The translations under genes and the position numbers were made by a program. The notes under the pieces were generated by a model. It worked only from the letters and a program-made list of their open reading frames with translations, did no database searches and was not told where the DNA came from. This document shows, piece by piece, positions 11,801-20,046 of a stretch of DNA of 64,000 nucleotides. Each line of letters begins with the position of its first letter. The stretch's first letter is position 1. The stretch comes from Protonemura montana. Taxonomy: Eukaryota > Arthropoda > Insecta > Plecoptera > Nemouridae. The DNA is taken from positions 20,859,277-20,923,276 of the forward strand of contig OX387607.1 in the NCBI GenBank assembly GCA_947568835.1, read 5' to 3'.

Positions 11801-14354
11801 CCTGAACATCGAGCACTGTGGATCCGCGAAGACGGTCAAGTACCTGTGCAAGTACGTGTACAAAGGTCACGACTGTGCCAGGGTCCAGCTCCGCGTCTCT
11901 GTCCCCGCGGAGGGCGATCATGAGCCACGTCCAGCGCACGGTGCCCAGCAAGAGTTGGTGTGGGACGAGGTCTCACAGTTCATCGACTCTCGCTACGTGA
12001 GTCCCCAAGAGGCTGCGTGGAGAATTTTCGGATTTGAAATGCACGAAAAGTCGCACACTATCATCCGTTTGGCGATCCACCTCGAGGGTGACCACATGGT
12101 CACGTTCCGTCCTGGAGACGAGGAAGCCGCAGCAGAACGCGGCAGGGCTGCGCTGACTACGCTGACGGCATGGTTTGCGCTGAATAGTAGCAACCCGGCG
12201 GCACGGCAGTACAAGTACATCGACATCCCGTACCACTTCCGTTTCGAGGGCAAAGCGTGGAAGCCACGAAAGCGAGGTGCCGGCTCCATCATCAGCCGAA
12301 TGTACTCCGTGACGCCCCGGCAGATCGAGCGATACCATCTTCGTCTCCTTTTGCTACACGTCGCCGGCGCCACCTCATTCGAGGACGTGCGCACGTTCCA
12401 GGGTAGGGTTTACGCTACCTTCAAGGAAGCTGCCATCGCACGCAACCTGCTAATGGACGACGATGAGTGGCAGAAATGTCTGCAGGAGGCGGTTGCTATA
12501 AAGATGCCAAACGAACTTCGTCAGCTGTTTGCTATCATTTGCGCGTTCTGTCAGCCTCTTGACCCGCTGTCTCTATGGGAGCGTTTCAAGGGCGATTTCT
12601 GCGAAGATTTCGCCCGAGAACACGACCCCATCGAGGCAGAACAGTTGGCCCTGAATTCCATCCAGTCCGTCCTTGCCCTACACCGCCTGACCAACGCCGA
12701 AATCGGTTTGCCAGCGCCTCGAGTGCCAGTCATCGTTGCTGTCGACGAGCAGTTCGACCAGACCGCCGAAAGGGAAGAGGCCGAGGAGAACTTGGTGAAG
12801 CTCAACGGCAGACAGCGCGTGGCATTCGACGCGGTGATGGCAGCAATCGACGACCCGAACGCCGAGCAGAGGTGCTTCTACCTGGACGGCCCGGGCGGCA
12901 GCGGGAAGACCTTCCTATACAACACCCTCATCAGCACGCTGCGAGCCCGAGGCGAGCGAGCCGTGGCCGTCGCGTGGACGGGCATTGCGGCGACGTTACT
13001 GAAGGGAGGGAGGACCTGCCACTCGCGATTTCGATTACCTGTTCCGATTGTGGAAAACAGCACGTCTGGCGTGAAGCCCAACTCCGCCGAGGGCGCTTCG
13101 CTGAGGGCGGCCAAGGTCATCATCTTGGATGAAGGACCCATGGCGCCTCTGCTGGCCCTGAACGTGATCGAGCGGACGCTAAGAGACGTGACAAACGATG
13201 AGCGTCCGTTCGGCGGAAAGGTGATCGTTATCGGCGGGGATTTTAGGCAGTGCCTCCCAGTCGTTCGAAATGGCAACCGAACGACCATAGTCGAGCAATG
13301 CATTAAGCGTGGCGCGCTTTGGTCGTTGTTCCGCACCCTCGAGCTGCGCGCGAACATGCGCGCCAACCCAGGCGAAGTAGAGTTTGTCGAGTGGCTCTTG
13401 CGTGTCGGAAACGGCGAGATTTTGAATGACTGCCACCTCCCGGATGACACCATCGCATTACCTGTCCAATGCGTCGTGGACTGCGTCATTGACGCCGTCT
13501 TCGGCACGAGCATTAGTGCTGCCGAGATGGCCGTGATGCAAGACCATGCCATCCTCTGCCCGAAGAACGTGGAGTCTTTGAACATCAATGACAACGTTCT
13601 TGAGCGCCTCGAAGGTGACGTGTTCGAATACTGCAGCGCCGACACTGTCGATGTCAGTGAAGGCGAAGATGGCGACGTTTTGGCTACCGATTATCCCGTA
13701 GAATATCTAAATTCATTAACGCCATCCGGGATGCCACCGCACAAGCTTCGTCTGAAAGTTCATGCAATCGTGATGCTCATGAGGAACGTCGACGTGAGAG
13801 CCGGCCTATGCAATGGGACTCGACTCAGCGTTGTTGCACTCCACGAGCACGTGATCGACTGCAGGATCATCGGAGGGCGCTGTGCGGGACGACGCACTTT
13901 CCTATGTAGAGTCAACCTAACTCCCTCGGACATTGGCATGCCCTTTACGATGACAAGGCGCCAGTTTCCGATCCGTCTGGCATTCGCCATGACCATCAAT
14001 AAAGCCCAGGGTCAATCTTTAAAGAGGGTGGGAATTCATTTAGAAAAACCAGTATTCGGACACGGTCAGCTATACGTGGCGCTTTCTCGGGCTCGCTCTT
14101 TGGACTCAATCTTCGTGGCAGTCGCCGGTAACGAGGCGCAGGGCAAGTTGATCGTCTCGAGCAACACCACCTTCACCAAGAACATCGTGTACCAGGAGGT
14201 GCTCGAGATTCATGCGCCGGACCACCAGGCAGCGGATCCTTCCTCGCGTAGTGGCTATCAAGAGGCTGACCAGCAGGCCCTTGAGCAGTCGCTTAGTCAA
14301 CTCGCTGTATCGGATGCGGATGAAGAAGTTCCAATGGACGCCTCCTCCTCCTAA
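8880..14354 (+). CDS. Helitron Rep-helicase (RepHel), family A, intact, 1824 aa
   Basis: This is the rolling-circle transposase. It nicks one strand, covalently holds the 5' end and unwinds the element for transfer. The basic N-terminus (MPPKKR) could be a nuclear signal. Residues about 150-300 form a charged coiled coil of 23-residue repeats. A Cys/His cluster follows (C407, C410, C428, C429, H430). The Rep nuclease has the HUH metal motif H853-A-H855 within GLPHAHIL and the two tyrosines Y988 and Y992 in KYLCKYVYKG. The Pif1-type helicase has Walker A GPGGSGKT (1337-1344), Walker B D1417-E1418 followed by GPM where Helitrons usually have APM, and a C-terminal YVALSRAR (1732-1739). The ATG lies at the splice acceptor and is shared by all four copies. 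No frameshift or stop was seen, so it is potentially active. It ends PMDASSS and lacks the protease tail of the U7 copy. Confidence 0.96.
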   Translation: MPPKKRVNLTSRKGGKGATARAESAAARKRAAADERARTRETAEHADHQATASPSTSTLDEQRPFLSAVLREAPVSVFKHDSLLEQAAPASLPAFYDQPSTSRYMHSFSDNLPSILPSLDQTHILENSVGQLQEDKNVQVAANERSARLAEKARNARQRRKAEDEAQRLLRLAQVAESKRRRLDEASEGRRLQLLAEKAESERLRLAKCTEEQRLQRLALKAESKRRRLSDEADEQRLQRLALMAESKRRRLSNEADEQRLQRLALMAEFKRRRLSDEAEEQRLQRLSQKAVQTQCERQHETTEARESRLVAARERSQQCRNIETRDKLAAFEVEVSQRAEEEASQRAQEAELEQSQRVAVEAIDVADDQFEPDLAPVNLHPFHLEAARQDVADVALFHCGRMDEVCRVCGALYFAGERPSDKIYKLCCHSGNVILEPLLAYPDLMHALLTGDHCESKNFRKNIRSYNSSLSFASVGVKTDIPQGRGTYCFRVHGNIQHMIGHMGQAVQKPLYSHLYFLDAEQAKTHRMDRRQNANLLPNLLHELDALVREINPFAQGLKTLGQVEADDRIRAAAEGRPEVMAELRFVDDRRRLYENPTAHEVAVVYQSVDGGMPPLGRDIRIHTRGGFIEQLSVLSPNTDPLSYVLLFPRGEPGWQRGMPHTRQSKHSVVTLMEFYSHRLHERVGAFHPVLHAGKLTQQFMVDAYIKVEGNRLEFVIRNQKTLRAELYSGLMDHLANRAERQGCNVGKMVILPSSFIGSPRHCQQLYQDAMSIVTKFGKPDLFLTMTCNPKWPEIQTSLAAYERAEDRPDLTARVFQLKLKELMSDLTKRHVLGVPMAHFHVIEFQKRGLPHAHILVILRDEDKIRTPEEVDALICAELPDPVTEERLHKVIVSSMIHGPCGARNMSSVCMEDGKCKKKFPKSFTDVTVVNEGGFTVYRRRESGQTHTISGRVVDNRDVVPYNKYLSSKFDCHLNIEHCGSAKTVKYLCKYVYKGHDCARVQLRVSVPAEGDHEPRPAHGAQQELVWDEVSQFIDSRYVSPQEAAWRIFGFEMHEKSHTIIRLAIHLEGDHMVTFRPGDEEAAAERGRAALTTLTAWFALNSSNPAARQYKYIDIPYHFRFEGKAWKPRKRGAGSIISRMYSVTPRQIERYHLRLLLLHVAGATSFEDVRTFQGRVYATFKEAAIARNLLMDDDEWQKCLQEAVAIKMPNELRQLFAIICAFCQPLDPLSLWERFKGDFCEDFAREHDPIEAEQLALNSIQSVLALHRLTNAEIGLPAPRVPVIVAVDEQFDQTAEREEAEENLVKLNGRQRVAFDAVMAAIDDPNAEQRCFYLDGPGGSGKTFLYNTLISTLRARGERAVAVAWTGIAATLLKGGRTCHSRFRLPVPIVENSTSGVKPNSAEGASLRAAKVIILDEGPMAPLLALNVIERTLRDVTNDERPFGGKVIVIGGDFRQCLPVVRNGNRTTIVEQCIKRGALWSLFRTLELRANMRANPGEVEFVEWLLRVGNGEILNDCHLPDDTIALPVQCVVDCVIDAVFGTSISAAEMAVMQDHAILCPKNVESLNINDNVLERLEGDVFEYCSADTVDVSEGEDGDVLATDYPVEYLNSLTPSGMPPHKLRLKVHAIVMLMRNVDVRAGLCNGTRLSVVALHEHVIDCRIIGGRCAGRRTFLCRVNLTPSDIGMPFTMTRRQFPIRLAFAMTINKAQGQSLKRVGIHLEKPVFGHGQLYVALSRARSLDSIFVAVAGNEAQGKLIVSSNTTFTKNIVYQEVLEIHAPDHQAADPSSRSGYQEADQQALEQSLSQLAVSDADEEVPMDASSS

Positions 14355-14640
14355 ATCCTATCATTGTACTATCCCTTACATTTGCAATAGCGGTAACATT
14401 TCCTAGATAAATTTAAATTCAGTAAGGCTAGGTAGGGCAGACCAGGAACCGTGACTAGCACGGCAGGTAGCAACCCAATTCCCATATATTTCACCATGCT
14501 GACACGCTTTTCTGCTGCAGGTATAAAGCACCGGACGCCGCATAGCCCTTTAACTTCACGACCATTGCGCTCGCATGTGGACACTCTAACGGAACTGCTC
14601 CTCCCAGAGCTAGACAATTATACATGTACATTAATTGATA
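14355..14640 (+). other. Proximal 3' UTR of U1
   Basis: Non-coding sequence after the stop, nearly identical in U8 and U9 (after 52749 and 62106). A 70-codon open frame starts at 14451 and a minus-strand one spans 14369-14617. Neither has a recognisable domain, and conservation matches the surrounding non-coding DNA. No canonical AATAAA is seen near the stop; the first clear one is at about 15757. Confidence 0.5.
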
Positions 14641-14646
14641 GATTAT

Positions 14647-15130
14647 ATTGTACATACATTTAGTAAAGTAGTTACTTCTAACTAATAGTATTAGAAATGC
14701 AGCCTGCTGTTTTCCATCTGCATGTCATGCATGTTCAAAAAAACAAAAAAACAAAAAAAAAATCATAGATTTAGTAAAGTAGTTACTAAGTAGTAAGTAG
14801 TAGTAGTTGGTAAGTAAGTAGTTAATAGTTATGCAACCTGCTGTTTTCCATCTGCATGACATGCATGTTCAAAAAAACAAAAAAACAAAAAAAAAATCAT
14901 AGATTTAGTAAAGTAGTTACTACGTAGTAAGTAGTAGTAGTTGGTAAGTAAGTAGTTAATAGTTATGCAACCTGCTGTTTTCTATCTGCATGACATGCAT
15001 GTTCAAAAAAACAAAAAAACAAAAAAAATATCATAGATTTAGTAAAGTAGTTACTAAGTAGTAAGTAGTAGTAGTAGTTGGTTAGTAAGTAGTTAATAGT
15101 TATGCAACCTGCTGTTTTCTATCTGCATGT
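14647..15130 (+). repeat. About 133-bp 3' tandem repeat, four copies (U1)
   Basis: Each copy contains TTTAGTAAAGTAGTTACT, a run of AGTAGTAAGTAGTAG, ATGCAACCTGCTGTTTTC, CTGCATG palindromes (CATGCATG) and an A-rich tract with scattered C. Copies begin near 14656, 14769, 14902 and 15036. Matching four-copy arrays are at 53050-53530 (U8) and 62405-62890 (U9). The A-tracts are the most variable parts. Confidence 0.9.
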
Positions 15131-16270
15131 TTGCAATTTTTTAACGTCACAATCTTACTTTCGTGTCGGTCTTTTTACTGCATGTTTCTCTTTTCTTGAT
15201 TCTATCTTGGAATGTCAAACCAACTAACCACCAAGCATGATAGCATTGCATCAGTCTAAAAACTGAACAATGCATCCTACCTATCCGACACAGTTGATCC
15301 TTGCATGAATCCTTGCATGTCCGCACATCAGAGATTCCTGTTGCTTGCAACGGGCTGCACAATCTTTGATAGTGTAAGGCAGAGGCGATGTAGTGTGCGA
15401 CGATCGCCATGCTGCCGGGGCGGGATGGGGGCCCCGGCATAACAATTATTTTTAAAATTCTCTCACTTAACAGCTTGAATACATTTAGAAACTTTTTATT
15501 TCTCCAAGAATGGTGCCTCTCTCTTGCCGTCTTTTTTATTTTGTTTTAGACCCCCCCTCCCCCTGCCAATCGTAGAGAAGGAACTTCTTCATGGCACCAT
15601 TGCGGAGATTACTTTCAATTACGAATGAACAGTGGCGGTACTGCGACATGGCTGGTCTGCATTGACTGTTGCTTTCAAATGGTCAAAGTTTTCAACGCAA
15701 ATCGTCGTAAACATGTGAATATTTCTTATATTTGTAAGAATGATCATAATATTGGCAAATAAAAATTACAATAATTAATAGGTACATTTTTTTTTGTTTA
15801 ATCTTCAAAAAAAAAACCTTCGTTACTGAAACCAAACCAAAAATATTTGTAATGATTCCTTTCTGTCCAAAAAGCACACCAAATGGTTGTGTCCTTATAA
15901 GCAATGCTGCTGGTTAGCCATCATCGTTGAAGGTACTGGCGGAAATCAGGTATAGTATGGTACATCAAGTCGTAATGGCATAATACTTTGTTTTCTTGAC
16001 ATTTTCTCAGTACTTTATTTTGTTGTCCCATAAAAGTTTCTTAAATGTATGCGTAGAGGCTACATTAAGTGTAAAGTCTCAGTTCGGTCCCAGGGCTTAG
16101 GGACTAGATTTTGGCCTAGGCCCATATATTTTTGTCATGATCTATCCTATCGGCATATGCCCTATGGGCATAGGGTACTAGAAAAACAGTAGTGAGCTAT
16201 TTGTAATTGTTAATCCAAGTTCAAAGACAATACTAATACTAAAATAAAACCACTAGGGATAAGAACAACA
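15131..16270 (+). other. Distal 3' region of U1
   Basis: Holds one copy of the 131-bp unit (about 15180-15315) that is duplicated in U8 and triplicated in U9. It then has a block (about 15470-15800) also recognisable in U7 (about 44580-45240), and a subterminal hairpin TATGCCC-TAT-GGGCATA at 16156-16172. No gene is seen. Confidence 0.7.
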
Positions 16271-16315
16271 GGTGCCGTTAGGCATCGGGTTCTGCTAGTT
16301 AACCTTATATAAAAG
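16271..16315 (+). other. Junction U1/U2: 3' hairpin, CTAG, next 5' end
   Basis: The stem TGCC/GGCA (extendable to GGTGCC/GGCATC with one G-T pair) has a GTTA loop. Ten bases later comes CTAG at 16295-16298, and TTAACC of U2 begins at 16299. A hairpin 10-12 bases before CTRR is the established Helitron 3' signature. U1 has TTCTG before CTAG where most units have TACTG. Confidence 0.85.
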
Positions 16316-19300
16316 CTTTAAATTGCGATGTTCAACTTTTTAGTTTGTGGGTATGTGGGTGGATGGCTGGGATGTAACCGGCCGCTCTACTGGTTATGGA
16401 AATTGCGAAATGCGACTCAAAACGTACGGAAATCGGCTAGAATTTTTCAGAATTAACTTTTACATTGGCAGGTGATATTTTCACAGCGATTTAAAATCGT
16501 TTTCATGGTGAAAAGTTGCTAAATATGACGGCAAGATATCTCAGAGCCAGGCGATGCAGCTCGATTTTTACAACTCTTTAATACTCAAGTTTTTCTAGCC
16601 TCGAGCTCCACGGTGATTTTTCATGCATTTGTATTAAAGTTGTTGATGTAATTGAGCAAAAACACATTCAATTGCGATCGTTTTAAGTGAAAAAGAATTA
16701 ATTTTGCTAATAAACTGACAGCTTTGATCAATTGTTTGCTTTTTTGACACCACGGCAAGGTGTACGAAATTGTGAATGTATCTTTTCGGCAGTGCATTCA
16801 GGAAATTCAAACGTCAAATTTAAACGTCAAAGTCAACGTCAATGTCAAATTCAATTTCAAAATCTCCAAAACTGAACGGAAAACGTGTGAAATTGGCTTA
16901 TATTGTTCAAATACAGTTTTACATCCCGCTGCGTCTTTTTCACGATGATTTAAAAGTGTTTTAGTAAAGTAAAGTATCAAAAATATTGTTGATGTTCGGC
17001 TAGCAAGATACAAAAGAGTCACTTGATTCATCTCGACATTGTATGGCATTGTATAAGATTGTATTATACTGCATGGTATTGTATGGTATTTTATTGTTAT
17101 GTATGGTAATCTTTGGTATTGGATGTTTTTGGATGGTATTTAATATAATTGTTTGATATTGTATGGTATTGAATGAAAATGTATGGTATTCTTTAGTATT
17201 CGACAGTATTCTATGGTATTCTATGGTGTTCTATGGTGTTCTATGGTATCCTATGGTATTCTATGGTATTCTATAATATTTAATGAATTTCTATGGTATT
17301 CTATGGTATTGTATGGTATTGTATGGTATTGTATGGTATTCAAAGGTATTCTTTGGTATTCTATGGTGTTCTATGGTGTTCTATGGTGTTCTATGGTGTT
17401 CTATGGTATTGTATGGTATTCTATGGTATTCTATGGTATTCTATAATATTCTATGAAGTTCTATGGTATTCTATGATATTGTATGGTAATGTATGGTATT
17501 GTATGGTATTGTATGGTATTGTATGGTATTGTATGGTATTGTATGGTATTCTATGGTATTTCATGGTATGCTATGGAGTTATATGGTATTCTATGGTCTT
17601 CTACGGTATTCTATGGTATTCTATGGTATTCAATGGTTTTCTATGGTATTTTATAATATTCTACGGAGATCTATGGTATTATATGGAGTTAATGGTATTC
17701 AATGGTGTTCTATGGTGTTCTATGGTATACTATGGTATTCTATGGTTTCATTGGTGTGCTATGGTATTCTAAGGTATTCTATTGTGTTCTAAGGTATTTT
17801 TTGGTGTTCTATGGTATTCTATTGTATTCTATGGTATTCTATGGTATTTTATAATATTCTTTGGTATTCTTTGGAGTTCTATGATATTCTATGATATTGT
17901 ATGGTATTGTATGGTATTCTATGGTATTCTTTAGTATTCTATGGAGTTCTAGAGTATTCTATTATATACTATGGTATTCTATAGAGTTCTTTGGTATTCT
18001 ATAATATTCTATGGTATTCTATGGTGTTCTATGGTATTCAATGGAGTTCTATGGTATTCAATGGAGTTCTATAATATTATATGGAGTTAATGGTATTCTA
18101 TGGTGTTCTTTGGTGTTCTATGGTGTTTTATGGTATTCTTTTGTGTTCTATGGTATTCTATTGTGTTCTATGGTATTCTTTTGTGTTCCATGGTATTCTA
18201 TTGTGTTCTTTGGTATTCTATTGTGTTCTATGGTATTCTATTGTGTTCCATGGTATTCTATTGTGTTCTATGGTATTCTATGTTATTCTATGGTATTCTA
18301 CGGTATTTTATGGTATTCTATGGTATTCTTTAATATTCTATGAAGTTCTATGGTATTCTATGATATTGTATGGTATTGTATGGTATTGTATGGTATTGTA
18401 TGGTATTCTATGGTATTCTATGGTATTCTATGGTATTCTATGGTATTTCATGGTATGCTATGAAATTATATGGTATTCTATGGTCTTCTACGGTATTCTA
18501 TGGTATTCTATGGTATTCAATAGTTTTCTATGGTATTTTATAATAATCTACGGAGTTCTATGGTATTAAATGGAGTTAATGGTATTCTTTGGTGTTCTAT
18601 GGTGTTTTATGGTGTTCTATGGTGTTCTATGGTGTTTTATGGTATTCTATTGTGTTCTATGGTATTCTATTGTGTTCTATGGTATACTATTGTGTTTTAT
18701 GGTATTCTGTGGTGTTCTATGGTATTCTATGGTATTCTATGGTATTCTATGGTATTTTATGGTATTTTATGGTATTCTTTGGAGTTCTATGGTATTCTAT
18801 GATATTCTTTGCTATTCTATGGTATTCTTTGGCATTCTATGGTATTCTTTGGTATTCTATAAAGTTCTATAGTATTCTATTATATACTATGGTATTTTAT
18901 AGAGTTCTTTGGTATTCTATGATATTCTATGGTATTCTATGGTATTCTATGGTAATCTATGGTGTTATATGGTGTTTTATGGTGTTCTATGGTATTCTAT
19001 GGCATTCTTTGGTATCCTATGGTATTCTATGGTATTCTATGGAGTTCTATAGAATTCTATGGATTTCTATGGTTTTATGTTGTAATCTAAGAATTATATG
19101 GTATTCTTTGGCATTCTATGGTATTCTATGGTATTTTATGGTATTCTATGGTATTCTATGGTATTCTTTGGTATTCTAAGTTATTCTATGGAGTTATATG
19201 GTATTCTTTGATATTGTATGGTATTCTATGGTATTCTATGGAATTCGATGATATTGTATGGCATTGTATGGTTTTCTATGGTATTCTATGGTATTCTATG

Positions 19301-20029
19301 GTATTCTATGGTAATCCATGGTATTCTATGGTATTCTATAGTATTCTATGGTATTCTATGGTATTCTATGGTATTCTATAGTATTCTTCGGTATTCGAAG
19401 GTATTCTTTGGTATCCTATGGTATTGTATGGTATTGTTAGGTTTTGTTTGGAAGTGTATGGTATTTAATGTTTTTGGATGGTATTCTATGAAATTTTATG
19501 GGTTTCTTTGATATAATATGGTTCTCTATGGTATTTGGAGGTATTCGATAGTATTATTTGGAATCCTATGATGTTGTATGGAATGGTATGGTTTTCCATA
19601 TGTTCCTATGGGTTTCTTTATTATTTTATGGTATTTTTTGGTATCCTCTGGTATTTTATGAGTTTCAATGGATTTCTATGGTATAAGAAGATACTTTATG
19701 GTGTTGTTAGGAATTGAATGGTATTCGATGATACAGTTTGGTATTCGTAGGTATTCTATGGTATTGTATGGTATTGTATGGTATTCTTTTGTATTGTATG
19801 GTATTCTAGGTCCCCTTTGGTATTGTATGATATTGTTTGGTATTTTATGGGTTTGTTTGGTATTTTATGGCATTTTATGGTATTGTATTGTATTGAATGG
19901 AATTTTATGGTTTTCTTAGGGTTTCTTTGGTATTGAATGGTTTTCTATCAAAGAAAACTCGAGACACGTTTAAACCAAATGCCCACTCCCTCAAAATCGT
20001 ATGGTGCCGTTAGGCAGCGGGTACTGCTA
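16299..20029 (+). mobile_element. U2: non-autonomous, satellite-bearing Helitron unit
   Basis: It carries the conserved 5' region (16299-17036), a 10-bp satellite (17037-19948) and the shared 3' tail (CTCGAGACACGTTTAAACC, then CCCACTCCCTC and the hairpin). It has no RepHel coding sequence. The 5' region matches those of the coding units over roughly 500 bp, including a minus-strand open frame that also appears in U3, U4 and U6. The last base of CTAG is missing at the U2/U3 junction (CTA then TTAACC). Confidence 0.85.
17037..19948. repeat. 10-bp TATGGTATTC satellite in U2 (2.9 kb)
   Basis: Decamers of TATGGTATTC and variants (GTGTTC, GTATTG, GAGTTC). The centre is homogeneous and both edges are degenerate. 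A landmark, GGAGTTAATGGTATTC, recurs near 17685, 18083 and 18572, indicating higher-order duplications of about 400-490 bp. The decamer holds no stop codon in any plus-strand frame, so its long tyrosine/tryptophan-rich open frames are artefacts. Confidence 0.97.
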
Positions 20030-20046
20030 TTAACCTTATATAAAAG
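20003..20046 (+). other. Junction U2/U3 with shortened CTA end
   Basis: Hairpin TGCC-GTTA-GGCA, then GCGGGTACTG, then CTA directly joined to TTAACC at 20030. One G is lost relative to the other seven junctions. The adjoining base after GGCA is G rather than T, a variant shared with U5 and U6. Confidence 0.85.

Larger units (their letters stand above)
2928..16298 (+). mobile_element. U1: family A Helitron with internal satellite block (13.4 kb)
   Basis: The unit starts with TTAACCTTATATAAAAGC at 2928 and ends with the hairpin and CTAG at 16295-16298. The order is: conserved 5' region (2928 to about 3710), an extra block of about 4.3 kb (3710-7985) with two tandem arrays and a relic of a Helitron 3' region, the promoter and 5'-UTR intron (8100-8879), the RepHel gene (8880-14354), and 3' repeats with terminal hairpin. 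Compared with U8, which has no such block, the extra DNA sits between two copies of ATTTTGTGTTCAATTG. U1 therefore looks like a chimera of two units that lost an internal 3'-end/5'-end junction. It is immediately followed by U2. Confidence 0.85.

Noticed and set aside
14369..14663. 70-aa plus and 82-aa minus open frames conserved after the A stop codon (also at 52764-53058 and 62121-62415)
   Set aside because: Conservation equals that of the surrounding non-coding DNA in recently duplicated copies, and there is no domain.
16760..16948. 62-aa open frame repeated at 20496 and 23733
   Set aside because: It lies in the shared 5' region and is disrupted in other units. Its repetitive NVKVNVNVKF stretch only reflects the GTCAA word cluster.
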